Assembly (NCBI RefSeq): GCF_030269925.1
Contig: NC_085117.1
Coordinates: 6,324,731-6,388,730, forward strand
Length of the DNA stretch: 64,000 nt
Direction of reading: 5' to 3'
Source of the DNA: Bombyx mori
Lineage: Eukaryota > Arthropoda > Insecta > Lepidoptera > Bombycidae
The notes beneath the pieces are model-generated. The model had not been told where the DNA came from. It did no database searches and worked only from the letters and a program-made list of their open reading frames with translations. The position numbers were made by a program, and so were the translations under genes. Positions 13,101 through 25,925 of this stretch are shown piece after piece; within the stretch, counting starts at the first letter, position 1; each line of letters starts with the position of its first letter.

Positions 13101-14986
13101 TTATTTGAAAACAATCACCAAACATCACCGTTTTTGATTAAATTAACCATAATGACAATGGTGCCTGATCAAGTTTTTCTGGTCTTTATATTATTATGAT
13201 TATACAAACATAAATCAGATAAAAACTTCTTTTTTTTTTTATTGCTTAGATGGGTGGACGAGCTCACAGCCCACCTGGTGTTAAGTGGTTACTGGAGCCC
13301 ATAGACATCCACAACGTAAATGCGCCACCCACCTTGAGATACAAGTTCTAAGGTCTCAAGTATAGTTACAATGGCTGCCCCACCCTTCAAACCGAAACGC
13401 ATTACTGCTTCACGGCAAAAATAGGCAGGGTGGTGGTACCCACCCGCGCGGACTCACAAGAGGTCCTACCACCAGTAACCTCCACCAGTTTCCTCTGTTC
13501 ATCAGATGCTCTTTTTTGCTTAATTAGTAACAACACTTAGGCATTAAAAGCATTGAAAATTTATTTATTTTCAGTATAAATTACATTGCATTATTTTCAG
13601 TAGACAGAAGCTAAGCTACAACGCTATGGAAACCCTGTCATTACTAATAGCCATGGGTGATATGGATACTTACCTTCAGGTGTCAGGTATTGGCTGTTTA
13701 CAATGGTAATGAAATATTTCATTATATATTTGTGAGAGTATGTATGTAATTTTTATTTCTGTTATTATATTATTATTTACAATATACAATATAATATATA
13801 TCTAGAGTTACCAATTAATTTAATCAGCTTTCAATCATTAAGCAATCTAGCATTTAACACATAGCTAATTAATTATTAACAAGTTCAATATTTTGTTTTG
13901 CAAATAAAATGATACATCAGTACATTTTCATGTCAGCACTTAAGATGCACTCCACACTTTTTATTAAGAAATTATATCAACGCTTGAGAGGCAAATGTGA
14001 CTAAGCGACAATGCGTGAACTTTACAGTAGACTAATTTAAAGTTGAAATACCTGAAAAAAATTCTATTTTAACGAATCTAGCTGTAGGATTGAAATGATT
14101 TTAATAGACCTAGAAATATATTTTTTTTTCACATCGAATATGGTTATTGCTTATCATTTATGTACAAAGCAGTTATTGTCACTTAGTCACTTTTGCCTTT
14201 CAAGCATCAATATTAATTAATAAAATTAATAACATTACATTCATTAATGTATTTACTTACATTCATATATTTAAGGTTTTGACAAGACACCTGAAACTTG
14301 TATTATTAACCTACTGTATTTTTATCATCTAATTATTAAAATACCAATTTTATTTCTAAATAGTAGATAAGGTAGCTTCAGCAAATATAATGGGTGACTG
14401 AAATCCATTCCACAAAGCAAATGAACAACACTTACTTGATGTTCCAATTCTGCAGCAAATCTTCCTTCATGGCATAGGTGACACAGAGATTGAAGTGAGA
14501 AGATTGACCGAAAAATCTTTCAGTGCTTCTAGCCATTCTCACAAGCATGTGGTCCGGTTCAAGAGTCATGGCCATTATTGAGTATGCATAGTTGTGCCAA
14601 TCGATCACAAACTGGGCCTTTGAAACCATGCAATACAAACGAAAGACTGGCAAGGATGGTATGGCGGGTGGGTTCTGGCCCAACAAATAGTCGCACCTTC
14701 CAGTAAGGAATAGGGTAAACATTAAGCTTACACTCTGCCATAAAGTTTTGGCAATGTATTTGAGTACTACAGGGCCCCATTTCAGTTCGAAAGGATGAAG
14801 TTTTATGACGGTAATATGCGGGTTGTTTAGGACTTCAGGGAGTGGGTCGGTCTCGACGTATGAAATAATTTTCACATCTAAGCCGTTGTTAGCAAGAGAT
14901 AATGCATGATACTGCATACGGGGGCTCCTCCCTATGTCCCCCAGTACTACAACTTTAGCTACTTTTCTCACATTACCCAACATCAT
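4188..14986 (-). CDS. ALG1: ALG1, chitobiosyldiphosphodolichol beta-1,4-mannosyltransferase
   Basis: Six exons: 14986-14436, 12490-12331, 8638-8530, 6422-6248, 5687-5577 and 4401-4188. They join in one 1320-nt frame of 439 residues. The enzyme adds the first mannose to GlcNAc2-PP-dolichol on the cytosolic face of the ER. Family GT33 landmarks are clear: '[18 protein letters not shown]' (about 12-29), '[14 protein letters not shown]' (100-113), '[10 protein letters not shown]' (127-136), '[11 protein letters not shown]' (about 255), 'VCVITGKGP'-like and '[20 protein letters not shown]' (about 332). The human protein is about 25 residues longer because it has an N-terminal membrane anchor. Here the frame extends upstream of 14986 without a Met (V-I-L-Y-H-K...), so an anchor-bearing exon could be missing. 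The introns hold many repeats and a dead mariner. The gene is head-to-head with RNPC3. Confidence 0.93.
4537..4786 (+). mobile_element. Helitron-like non-autonomous element
   Basis: Starts 'CTATACTAATATATAAATC' and ends 'GGGTACAGCTAGT', the start and CTAGT end typical of lepidopteran non-autonomous Helitrons. Near-identical to the copy at 31062-31310. It lies in the last intron of ALG1. Confidence 0.6.
4972..5270 (-). repeat. SINE family B copy, near full length
   Basis: Reads on the minus strand as '...CTCGCCGGATCTTCTCAGTG...GTAGATTCCGCG...GTGAGCTCACCTACCAG...', ending in an A-run seen here as T's at 4972-4978. The same family occurs at 9719, 25171, 31650, 43333, 46980 and 47530. It lies in an ALG1 intron. 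Confidence 0.75.
5401..5511 (-). repeat. SINE family C copy
   Basis: A T-run, then 'TTATTGCCCTTGAAGGCAGA', then 'CGGCCCACCTGATGGTGAGT' and 'GCCAGGGGCAGAGCCAAG'. It is 65 bp from ALG1 exon 5, with a second copy on the other side. Confidence 0.8.
5726..5838 (-). repeat. SINE family C copy
   Basis: Same consensus as 5401-5511 and in the same orientation. Its A-tail side stops about 38 bp upstream (in transcript terms) of the ALG1 exon 5 acceptor. Confidence 0.8.
6590..6915 (-). pseudogene. RTE-like LINE fragment (reverse transcriptase C-terminus)
   Basis: The minus strand translates, with stops, to '[20 protein letters not shown]' followed by '...GRPKKK...'. This is the C-terminal tail motif of RTE/BovB-type LINE polymerase proteins. 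It has in-frame stops and no upstream RT core, so it is a dead fragment inside an ALG1 intron. A shorter relative is at 8995-9160. Confidence 0.6.
7009..7232 (-). repeat. SINE family A copy, diverged
   Basis: A T-run, 'GGGTGGACTATCTCACGGCC' and 'GTTACCGGAGC' mark the family A 3' end. It continues into 'CACCATGGAAGTCAATGGTG', a segment also found in the full-length copy at 56710, and lacks the central part. Confidence 0.6.
7906..8052 (-). repeat. SINE family A copy, truncated
   Basis: The 3' half only: T-run, 'TTGCTTAGATGGGTGGACGA', 'GTGGTTACTCGAGCCCA', then 'AAGTTCTAAGGTCTCAAGTA'. Confidence 0.75.
8378..8482 (-). repeat. tRNA-like SINE head
   Basis: On the minus strand reads 'CGTGGCCTAAAGAATAAG' (A-box-like), then 'GGTGTTCGAATCCCGC' (B box). 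The same head precedes the family A body at 56710. It is not a tRNA gene: no cloverleaf with a paired acceptor stem was seen. Confidence 0.6.
8657..8808. mobile_element. Family D hairpin MITE, copy 1
   Basis: A near-perfect inverted repeat with arms of about 48 bp, 'GTGTGCTTAGTGCGAG' to 'AGCGTAAAAGTTAAC', around a short loop. It begins 17 bp upstream of the ALG1 exon 3 acceptor. Relatives are at 25749 and 40293. Confidence 0.8.
8995..9160 (+). pseudogene. RTE-like LINE fragment
   Basis: Translates with stops to '[11 protein letters not shown]' then '[15 protein letters not shown]', related to the fragment on the opposite strand at 6590-6915. Dead, and within an ALG1 intron. Confidence 0.5.
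9376..9484 (-). repeat. SINE family C copy
   Basis: 'TTTTTATTGCCCTTATAGGC' to 'AAGTCGCTGCCTACTG', matching the family C consensus; in an ALG1 intron. Confidence 0.75.
9719..9896 (+). repeat. SINE family B copy, 5'-truncated
   Basis: 'TCTCAATGGGTCGCAATTCC' to 'TACCAGCGAATAGTTGGGG' plus an A-run. Confidence 0.7.
9915..10146 (+). repeat. SINE family A copy, degraded
   Basis: Keeps 'AAGCAGTAATGCGTTC', 'GGGCGGGGCAG' and 'AACTTAACACCAGGTGG' in family A order, with many mismatches. Confidence 0.55.
10365..11012 (+). mobile_element. Helitron-like element, possibly composite
   Basis: The start region has 'CTATATAAAATTCTCGTGTC' and 'CGGCTCGACCGATTTTTATG', and the end is 'CCGGGTCAGCTAGT'. It contains a TAA microsatellite at about 10708-10730. 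Ends are approximate and a nested insert is likely. Confidence 0.5.
11173..12143 (+). pseudogene. Mariner-family transposase pseudogene
   Basis: An N-terminal piece (from 11173) and a C-terminal piece (11746-12143) lie in different frames. The C-terminal piece contains '[11 protein letters not shown]'-like '[19 protein letters not shown]' and '[18 protein letters not shown]', which carry the second and third catalytic-acid motifs of Tc1/mariner transposases. Stops and frameshifts between the pieces show it is inactive. Terminal inverted repeats were not found. It sits in ALG1 intron 2. Confidence 0.8.
13230..13476 (-). repeat. SINE family A copy
   Basis: T-run, 'TTGCTTAGATGGGTGGACGA' through 'GGTCCTACCACCAGTAA', with body intact and tRNA-like head missing. 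It is in ALG1 intron 1. Confidence 0.85.
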
Positions 14987-15663
14987 GAGAGCTTCTTTAA
15001 AGCCCGAACTTCTAAGAAATGATTTATGGTATAGGATCACATTCGTAGTTTGTATAACGTTTTTATTATTCCATATATTTTGCTTTATTTAAAATTTAAT
15101 CTGAATATTATTTAGTGGCCGAAGCTACTAAGCGTCGCGATAGATAGGTAGGTAGGTACCTACAAATAAATAACAAATTCACAACATACACGATCAATAA
15201 CTCACAAATTTTCTTAACCGATTGTTTTTGTGGATAGGCAAAGGGAACAACCACATTATGCCTTTTTCTAAAAAAGTGAAATTAATCTCAAAATAATTCA
15301 GATTTGATTAATTATAAATGCAAATATAATGAGATATAGTAAATTATAACAATACCGTAGACGTTGGGTGGAATGATATCAAACAACCTGTCGGTAAAGT
15401 GAAGATTTGATAAATTTTTGGCAGAACTCTAGAAATCACGCTAAATTTCCTTTCATTATCCTATCCCACACTTTCACGCTTACTAAACGGTTAATTATCC
15501 ATCATTATTACACACATACTAATTGAACAAAATAAAATAATGTACAAAAATGACACTTCACACTCCCACCAAAAAGCCGCAACCCTAAGCTATCAGATTT
15601 TTCATAAAAATAAGACATGACTTAAAAGTCTTAGTTACCAAGTCACAAAATCTCTTAAAAAAT

Positions 15664-15955
15664 GACTTTTTGGCGGGAACCCAAGGAGTGAAGTTGTGTG
15701 ATTTGTTTTAATTTGTCTATATAGTGTCTTCAGGTTTAATTGTGTAATAACGGTGATTTATTAACTGTTTAGTATCCGTGAAAGTGCACAAATGTGGGAA
15801 AATGAAACAAAGCGGCTGAACGTAGCTTCTCGGGATCATCCAACGAGTCCACTGAAAAAGTCTCAGTAAATAACCACTATTTTACTGAGACATACCATCT
15901 CATCTCATATTATTTCATTTAATAATATCATTTTTAATATAAAAAAGTTTTCATT
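15664..15955 (+). repeat. Family E repeat, copy 2 (between ALG1 and RNPC3)
   Basis: Starts 'TTTTTGGCGGGAACCC', with the 'TGGGAAAATGAAACAAAG' and 'CTCAGTAAATAACCACTAT' blocks, and the distal tail is shortened. It ends about 180 bp before the RNPC3 start and points with RNPC3. It is flanked by an imperfect 55-58 bp direct repeat (15606-15660 and 15961-16015). Confidence 0.8.
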
Positions 15956-16132
15956 CGAATTAAAATAAGACTTGACCTAAAGGTCTTAGTTACCAGGTAA
16001 TAAAATCCCTTAAAAATTTAATATAAATGTATGTAAAAATTAGATAGGTCTATGTATGTATGTACCGTTTAAACTTAAAAACCCTATTTAATTCAATGTA
16101 GAAATTCAAAATTTGTTTCGAATATTGTAAAT

Positions 16133-17407
16133 ATGTCGAAAGTACTAATGATTAGGCATTTGCCAACTGGCCTTTCATTAGGTGACAAGGAACAACTTTT
16201 GAAACATTTCGGGGCTGAATCTGTATGGGAGAGCTCCAAGAAAAGTAATTATGTTTTCGCATCTTTTGGAACGATGGAGCGTGCCAAACACTCTCTACTG
16301 CGGCTACATCAACTCGAATTAGCTGGAAGAAGATTAGTTGTCGAATATTCTACTGAAAAGGTGCCTGTCACAACAGTAAACAAACAAAAACTTGATTCTG
16401 CTGCTACCCTCATGATTAAGCGATTCCTGTGTAGTCTTAACGCTTGGAATCCATCCGTAGACTTTTATCAGCCCCCTTCACCTCACTTGAAATATCAATA
16501 TCCGGACATTAATCCAGAGGTAATTATTAACATTGTCCATATGCTTCTCAAACATAAGCCTTTTTACATTCAAGTATTGCATCTCATGAACAAAATGAGC
16601 CTTGATACGCCATTTAATTCAAATATTATAGCAATAAACACTTTCAAAGAAATTTTCCGAGAATATCTTTTTGATATGGCAAATTCATATAAAAATGACT
16701 CTGAATCAGAACTGTCTAGTGATGAAATAATGGCTACAGATCAACATCCCGTGATCCCTGTTATGGTGAGAAGAAAACACAAATTGCCTAAACCTTCAAG
16801 AAAAATTCCAGCTACTTTGCCACCAGAAGCAAAAATGAAAAGAATTCCTATAAATCAAGAAGAAGTATTTGATATTACAGCTGTACAGGAGCCTAAGAAA
16901 ATATGTGTTATGGTGTCTCAAGACAGTTTACAGAAACCAGTAGAAGAACCTGAAGTCATCGGTGAAATTGGAAAATATGACAAAGAAGAAAAGCCTCAAA
17001 ACATTGAAGAGAGTATTTCTGAACCTGAACAACCTATAATAACCAGAAAAGAATTGTTAAAGAATCGTCTATCTCATTATGACATGAAGATTCTGCCAGT
17101 ATTTAAAAATTACCACCCGGGTCAACCATCGTTGAGGCTGTACATTAAAAATTTAGCCAAAAATGTGACCAGTGAAGATGTGGAGAGGATTTATCGGCTA
17201 TATGTTGTAGATCTCACTGAGGAAGAACGCCAAGGCTTTGATGTGAGAGTCATGCAAGAGGGAAGGATGAAAGGTCAAGCATTTGTCACGTTTCCATCGG
17301 AGAGGATTGCACAAAAAGCACTCACAGAAACAAATGGTTTCATGTTGAAAGACAGACCTATGATTGTACAGTTTGCTAGAGCAGCCAATAAACGAACTAT
17401 AGAATAA
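16133..17407 (+). CDS. RNPC3: RNPC3, U11/U12 snRNP 65 kDa protein
   Basis: A single open frame of 424 residues with no intron (human protein about 517). It has two RNA-recognition motifs: RRM1 at about residues 3-75 ('VLMIRHLPTGL', 'YVFASFGTMERA') and RRM2 at about 333-418, with RNP2 'LYIKNL' and RNP1 'KGQAFVTFP'. The linker is charged and rich in Glu, Lys and Pro. The protein bridges U11 and U12 in the minor spliceosome: the C-terminal RRM binds the U12 3' stem-loop and the N-terminal region contacts U11-59K. The spacing, second-RRM sequence and its N-terminal extension match this family rather than U1A/U2B''. An AATAAA (17403-17408) overlaps the stop codon. Head-to-head with ALG1 and tail-to-tail with NOL11. 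Confidence 0.92.
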   Translation: MSKVLMIRHLPTGLSLGDKEQLLKHFGAESVWESSKKSNYVFASFGTMERAKHSLLRLHQLELAGRRLVVEYSTEKVPVTTVNKQKLDSAATLMIKRFLCSLNAWNPSVDFYQPPSPHLKYQYPDINPEVIINIVHMLLKHKPFYIQVLHLMNKMSLDTPFNSNIIAINTFKEIFREYLFDMANSYKNDSESELSSDEIMATDQHPVIPVMVRRKHKLPKPSRKIPATLPPEAKMKRIPINQEEVFDITAVQEPKKICVMVSQDSLQKPVEEPEVIGEIGKYDKEEKPQNIEESISEPEQPIITRKELLKNRLSHYDMKILPVFKNYHPGQPSLRLYIKNLAKNVTSEDVERIYRLYVVDLTEEERQGFDVRVMQEGRMKGQAFVTFPSERIAQKALTETNGFMLKDRPMIVQFARAANKRTIE

Positions 17408-18373
17408 ATTTGGTACGAATATTTAAATTTAGTCTAACAATACACCAAGTGTACTATATACAGGATTTCTTGGAAAGTATATTAACAAAAATGTATCTAA
17501 TATCTGTGCCATTTTTTTTTTCATTGGTTAGCGTACTTACCTATTGTACTTTGTGGTTTGGATATTCTTGTTCCTGTCTTTCATAAATGACCTATTCACT
17601 GCACAAATTAATTGAAAAGTGGAGAAATTAGATGAAATAATGTTAATATTTTTTATTTATATTATATATTTAAATTAACCGTGTAGAATGAATAAGTATA
17701 TCTAATAGGTATATTATATATGTATATATAATATTAACTATAAATAATGAATGATATTGGCCAATAATAATATCTTCCATAATGTCTTCAAAAATCTATG
17801 CAAACTGTTGTTTCATTCATTCATTGTATGAAATTAGTATGATGTTGATGGTATTGAATATAAATTTTAGTTTGGAAATCATATGTAAACCCTAGACTAT
17901 TTTTCATAAAATTGTATACTAGTAAAAAAATAGATAGCATACAATCTACATAGTATGTGAATAGAAAAAAACACTATTAAGCAATTATAATATATTGACG
18001 CTTGATGATATTAAACATGAGGGTACATAATAAATCAACTCAGTTCATATTCATAAGGTTTTTTTTAAATCCTAATATTATCACTTGGTAAACACAAGAT
18101 TCGAGTTAATACTGGAATAGTAATTCCTGTCCTGAATCAGCAACAGTAAAAATAGTAGAATTATCAGCCCTGGATGCAGAAAATCTGCAGACAGGAATGA
18201 TATATTTAACTTTCGTATTTTTAATGGTAAGGACTGCCTTTCAAGTGTCAATATGTTAATTAATTTCAAGTACAAAAATAAACAAAACCCTGGTTCAAAC
18301 TCTGGCCAAAATAGATGCATTGATATGTTAGTTAATTTCAGGGATAAAAAGAAATTAAACATTGTTTCGAGCT
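17408..18373. other. Convergent 3' spacer, RNPC3/NOL11
   Basis: Very AT-rich, with no repeat family recognised and no exon. Several AATAAA-like hexamers on both strands suggest this is mostly 3' UTR of the two genes. Confidence 0.5.
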
Positions 18374-21042
18374 CTATATTATAATAGATTCAATTGTGTA
18401 TGACAATTGTTTTTCTGTTTTAAAAACAAAATTCTTTCCCATAACTAAGTTTTGCATTTTAGCTAATAATAAACTCATGTTCTCTAATGGCTTGATCAAA
18501 TCTATAATTACATTCAACATGTTCTGCAAGACGTGGGTTACTGTGTCATCTCTTGTCAGTAAATATTGCTGATAAAAGGAATCCAACAATAACATACACC
18601 AATCATAAAGCTTGCTTTCATATTCAAGATTTAAGTCAATTCCAGGATCAACCAACAAATATGTTATATAGGCAATCAGAAACAAAGTATCCTCTAAAGT
18701 AAGACCATTACGCAGATGTGGAATAACAAGAGCATCACTGAATGTTATAGTGAAGGTATCAATTAAGAATCTAAACTTCTCTTTTTCTGTCACACTGTGT
18801 TCTCTACAGTAGGCATGGAATTCTTCGGGCTTAGTGATATCTACATTTTCACTTTGTACTAGTTTGACTGCATATTTTAGGATTGACACTAAAACAGATT
18901 CAGGTATGTCACTGAATTTTCGAATAGTACACATTATGTTCACAAAATCACCTTTTTCCAGTAAATTAGGTATAATTTGAGCACATATACTCCTTTCTGT
19001 TAGACCTAGTTTTAGTAGACCTTTTATTTGATCATCCACTGGAAACAAAGGTATTGTGGGTGTTCCCCAATTAGCTATTTCAGTTTCCTCATCCAGTATA
19101 ACTTCATGGGATCCAAGAAGGCTAGACAGATTCCTTTTTGTTTCCAAAATGTAAGGTAACATACCAATATGATTAGAAGCTTCTAGGCAAATCCTGTTAT
19201 CAAAACAATAAATTCTAGCATTTTCTGTGTACATTTTCATAGGGTACTTGCAGGATCCTACTCCTAAAGTAGTATTGTAAGCGACTATTATGGCTCCATC
19301 TTGATCCATGTTGCTGCCAAATAGGATGAGATGGTTTTTGCCCATCCAAGCAAGAGAAATACTTGAAGCAGTTGATATCCACGAAACAGTTCCTATTATT
19401 CTCCAGCTCTTCTGTACTAAGTTATATTCTGACATTTTTGAATCGCTCCCTGTAAACAATAGAAGTTTTAATGTGAATGTTGCTTTTTTTTTAAAATTAT
19501 TCAGACCACTTTATGAACTTTAGTACTTGTAGTGTAGTAGTGACAACAATCTTTTAATCTACAAAGTTATCCTTACAACGGTTTGGCTGCACAGAATGGA
19601 ATTACACAACCCTATGGGGTAGCGCCTGTAATTCAAATATCAATATAACTAACAAACCTTTAAATTTCGAGTAGATGGCGTGCTGGAGTTATGCTCTTAC
19701 TATGTAATGAATTTCAACTTATCTAATAAAAAAGTACATGATACTGATTGTAGATATTAAAAAGAAAAAAACTTTATGAACATAAATTATTTTATAAAAC
19801 TTACATATAACATAGACACAATTGGTTTCCATGCAAATTATTTTTCCTACGACGTTTACATCATCTCGTAATATTTTTGTCCGATTCAGTTTTGTTCTCT
19901 CTAGATCACAGAGCTCTTCCCTGAGTGGGCAGGTTACAATATCAAATGTATCTTTATTACTTTTCGTTATGTAGCATATGCAATCACTATATTTTCCATA
20001 GTAAGATATATCAACAATGGTTTCGGTTTCTTTGAAAACAGGTTTGTTTTCAAAACTTTTACGGTTCTCAATTGCATAAGATAGTGATGAACAATTTCCA
20101 TCAGAGAATATTATTAATGGTGATCTCTTTTTCCTTGGCAGCAGTTTCAGAATGTTTAGTGAAAACTGTAGTAGAAAACATATTTTACTATTAGAATTTT
20201 TGATAAGGTTAAAAACTTAAATCTTACAATATAGTATTATTTTATTATTTTAGTACTACGTTAATTTCGAAATGTTTATACTTCAGGAATAATATTGTAA
20301 CTGTACATATTATTCATACTGCATTGTTTATTTAACAACAAAGTATATAACCATTATGTACCAATCCTGATTAATTCTGTTCTTAATTTGAACTGAATTA
20401 AAACATTTAAACATCATTATGACAGTGGAAGACAGTTGTAACATTGCATGGGACAAGTGAACACTCTGAGGGGTTACTTATTGGACAATTGTCGAAAACA
20501 GGGGTTTTAACGTAATACATATAACATTTTAAGCATCGTAACATTTTCAACATCAAGTCCAAAGAAAAGAAAAAAAGAGAAAGGTGATCTTAATCCGAAT
20601 TATTCGAAAAACGAAAATATAGTGAAATTGTTTAATCTAACCTTGAACTTCTTTGATTTGTCTAAATTAGCTGAATCTTCTTGCCATGTTTTGATTATGT
20701 TGTTATTGAAGACCCCTATGTAATTACCATTTGTGTCATCATAGATCACAGCTGAAGTTATATGATCTTTCGATGTCCAACCTCCGACTTGTTTCTGGTC
20801 TGAAAGCTAAATTATTTGTTAATTTTACAATAGTATAACCTAAAAACATTTATTTTTAATGAATATTAAAAGGAAAGTAAAAGAGCCTTATAGCTGTGAC
20901 TATTACTTACTCTGTATTTGTTAACAACATTTCTACCTAAAGTTACTAAAACGTTAGCATCCTCTTTATCTTTTGAAACTCCAAGAAAACTTTTTTGATC
21001 TATCAGTGGACACAAAACATAGTAATTATGAAATTTTGCCAT
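18374..21042 (-). CDS. NOL11: NOL11, nucleolar protein 11 (small-subunit processome)
   Basis: Four exons: 21042-20911, 20806-20642, 20165-19805 and 19449-18374, joining in frame to 577 residues (human about 719). The start is the ATG of 'MAKFHNYYVLCPLI'. The N-terminal half follows the family's beta-propeller pattern, with 'YRLSDQKQVGGWTSK' aligning with human 'YKVSDQKPLGSWSVK'. The C-terminal half has 'KFSDIPESV' and 'IPHLRNGLTLEDTLFLIAYI', matching human 'FPDIPESV' and the LPHLKD segment. NOL11 is a t-UTP subunit needed for pre-rRNA transcription and early 18S processing in the nucleolus. Divergence is high, so the call rests on these colinear blocks. The second acceptor ('AATTTAG') was chosen over a nearby CAG because only it keeps the conserved frame. 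A family E repeat begins 208 bp upstream. Confidence 0.88.
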
Positions 21043-21249
21043 GGTTCTTTACGTTTCAATATCAATATGTTCAACCATAGGTAATGCACATAAATGTTGT
21101 TTAATTATTAAAATGCATAATTATGTATGTATGTACTTATTTCGATGTTGAAGGAAAATAATAAAATAATGTCGACAACAACGCATGCGTATGTGTTTAT
21201 TCTATAAATTTAAGTGACATGTGTGCGTCATAGACTATATATTTATTTT

Positions 21250-21604
21250 TCCAACTGGAAAGGCAAATGTGTCATATATCATACACCCTAATCTTTTATA
21301 TATTTTTTTTAATATGTAAAATGATAATATGAAGTGAAATGAAATGAGATGAGATGATATGGGATGAAATATAATCTCAGTGAAATGGTGGTCATTTACT
21401 GAGACTCTTTCAGTGGACTTTTTGAAGAATACTGAGAAGTTATATCCAACGGCTTTGTTTTATTTTCCCACATTTGTGCACCTTCATAGATGCTGAACAG
21501 TTAATAAACCACCGTCATTACACATTTAAACCTGAAGAAACACATCAATAGACAAAATAAAACAAATCACACAATTTCACTCCTCGTGTTCCCGCCAAAA
21601 AGTC
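21250..21604 (-). repeat. Family E repeat, copy 3 (5' flank of NOL11)
   Basis: Read on the minus strand it starts 'TTTTTGGCGGGAACACGAGG' and ends '...TTGCCTTTCCAGTTGG'. It contains the palindromic core 'CTCAGTGAAAT...ATTTACTGAG'. It is oriented with NOL11. Confidence 0.85.
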
Positions 21605-24300
<2,696 letters not shown>

Positions 24301-25170
24301 TTTCTAAGGAAAAATATTTATACTATTTTTGTACACTTGTTAAACCTTTTTTCTTCAGCATTTACTACAAGTATAATTAAGATACACAACATGCATTTTG
24401 TTTACACAATAAAAAAATAACAGAACTGAAAAATAATTATTCTTATTTATTTTGTAAAATTGAGTTAATCGTGTAATGAGTTAGACTACGACCATTGCAA
24501 TGGAGATCCCCATAAGTGCCAGAGATTATTTTCCAAGTGCAGTCCACATAAGATCTTACCTTTTGTGAATTAGTAAATTAATCACCAATATTGATCAGTC
24601 TGGTAAAATTATATTTAAGGGTAATGTTTCAATTTAATTGTGTGCATAGTAATGATGATTTTATTATCTCTAATATTATAAAGGTGGTTTCAGACAGTGT
24701 CCATCATAGAACACACTCCATTAACTACTTTTTAAATTGCGTAACTTGCAAATGCTATATGTACTTAAGAATTAAAACTATAAGAATAGTTGCCAAGAAG
24801 ATTTTCAGCTATAATATACTGAAAAAGTAGACCTATCCCTGATTTATACCCAAGATAGGTTGCCGACAAAACTGTATAAGATAAAATTATGCCACATAGA
24901 ACCGTGTGAATCAAATTAATCTTCTAAACTTGCTCAACTTGATAATTGATTGGAGTAACACAGAAAAATTGAGGCTTCATTCGTGTTAAAAAAATTAACA
25001 TCTGTTATCTTTTCTGTGTCATGTAAACAACCATATTTTATTTTTTGCTTCCTAAGATATAACTTTTCATTATTGTATAAAAAAAATTTTGACACACATT
25101 ACACATAGACTCAAAAAAAGCTATAAAATTGATAACTTATCAATTCAAAACACTCGTAGTCAAAAACAAG
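24301..25170. other. 3' flank of ADH5, nothing recognised
   Basis: AT-rich sequence after the ADH5 polyadenylation signal, with no exon and no repeat family recognised. Confidence 0.45.
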
Positions 25171-25615
25171 TTTTTTTTCCTACCTATTCTAGTAATCTCC
25201 AGGGGTTATTCTAGATTCACCGAACTAGTAGGTGAGCTCGCGGGGCTCAAACCTGACGTTGTTGCTAACACGAAGCCTAGCAAGAGCCGTGCTCCCCAGA
25301 ATCTACTGCCGGATCGGAAACGCGACCCACTGAGAAGATCCGGCGAGAAACTCAGTGGGCTGTGTCTAGGGGTTAATTTACTCGCCGAGCCCTTCGTCGC
25401 AAGCGACGGGTTCGAAGATTTTTTTTATTGCCTTTGTAGGCAGACAAGCAGACGGCCCACCTGATGGTGAGTGGTTACCGTCGCCCATGGACTTCAGCAA
25501 TGCCAGGGGCAGAGCCAAGCCGCTGCCTACCGAAAAAGACGAGTAACCGAGAAAGACGAACGGTGCTTGAAGTACCTAAAAGCATCGTTGATGGATCGGG
25601 AGGAGCCGAAATTAC
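25171..25615 (-). repeat. SINE family B copy interrupted by a family C copy
   Basis: Minus-strand family B: T-run then 'CCTACCTATTCTAGTAATC', 'GTAGGTGAGCTCGC' and 'GAGAAGATCCGGCGAGAAAC'. It resumes after 25532 with 'GGTGCTTGAAGTACCTAAAA'. The interruption at 25419-25532 is a family C element, so C inserted after B. Confidence 0.75.
25419..25532 (-). repeat. SINE family C copy nested in family B
   Basis: 'TTTTTTTTATTGCCTTTGTA' to 'GCCAAGCCGCTGCCTACCG'. The sequences on its two sides are colinear with one family B element. Confidence 0.8.
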
Positions 25616-25748
25616 GTGTTTTGGGCAACGTCGACTGTTTACCATTCGGTACGCAGGATCGGCAATGAGTTTTCGCTTACCGTCACATTAACTACTTTGA
25701 GTTTACATTTTTTTAGCTGCCACGCTGCCGACTTAGATACACGGAGCT

Positions 25749-25925
25749 CAGTATGTTTAGTGCGAGTTTCTTAACGTTCTCGATGGCGTAAAAGTTAAGC
25801 CAATTTTGTATGCAGTTGGAACAGCGCCCCTAGCGGCAAACGTACGCAAAGGATCCCATTCCATACAAATATTAGCTAACTTTTACTCTGTCAAGAACGT
25901 TAAAAAACTCGCACTAAGCACACTG
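25749..25925. mobile_element. Family D MITE, copy 2
   Basis: Arms 'TTTAGTGCGAGTTTCTTAAC' and its inverse 'CTCGCACTAAGCACACTG'. The inner part has 'AGTTGGAACAGCGCCCCTAG', shared with the copy at 40293. Confidence 0.75.
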
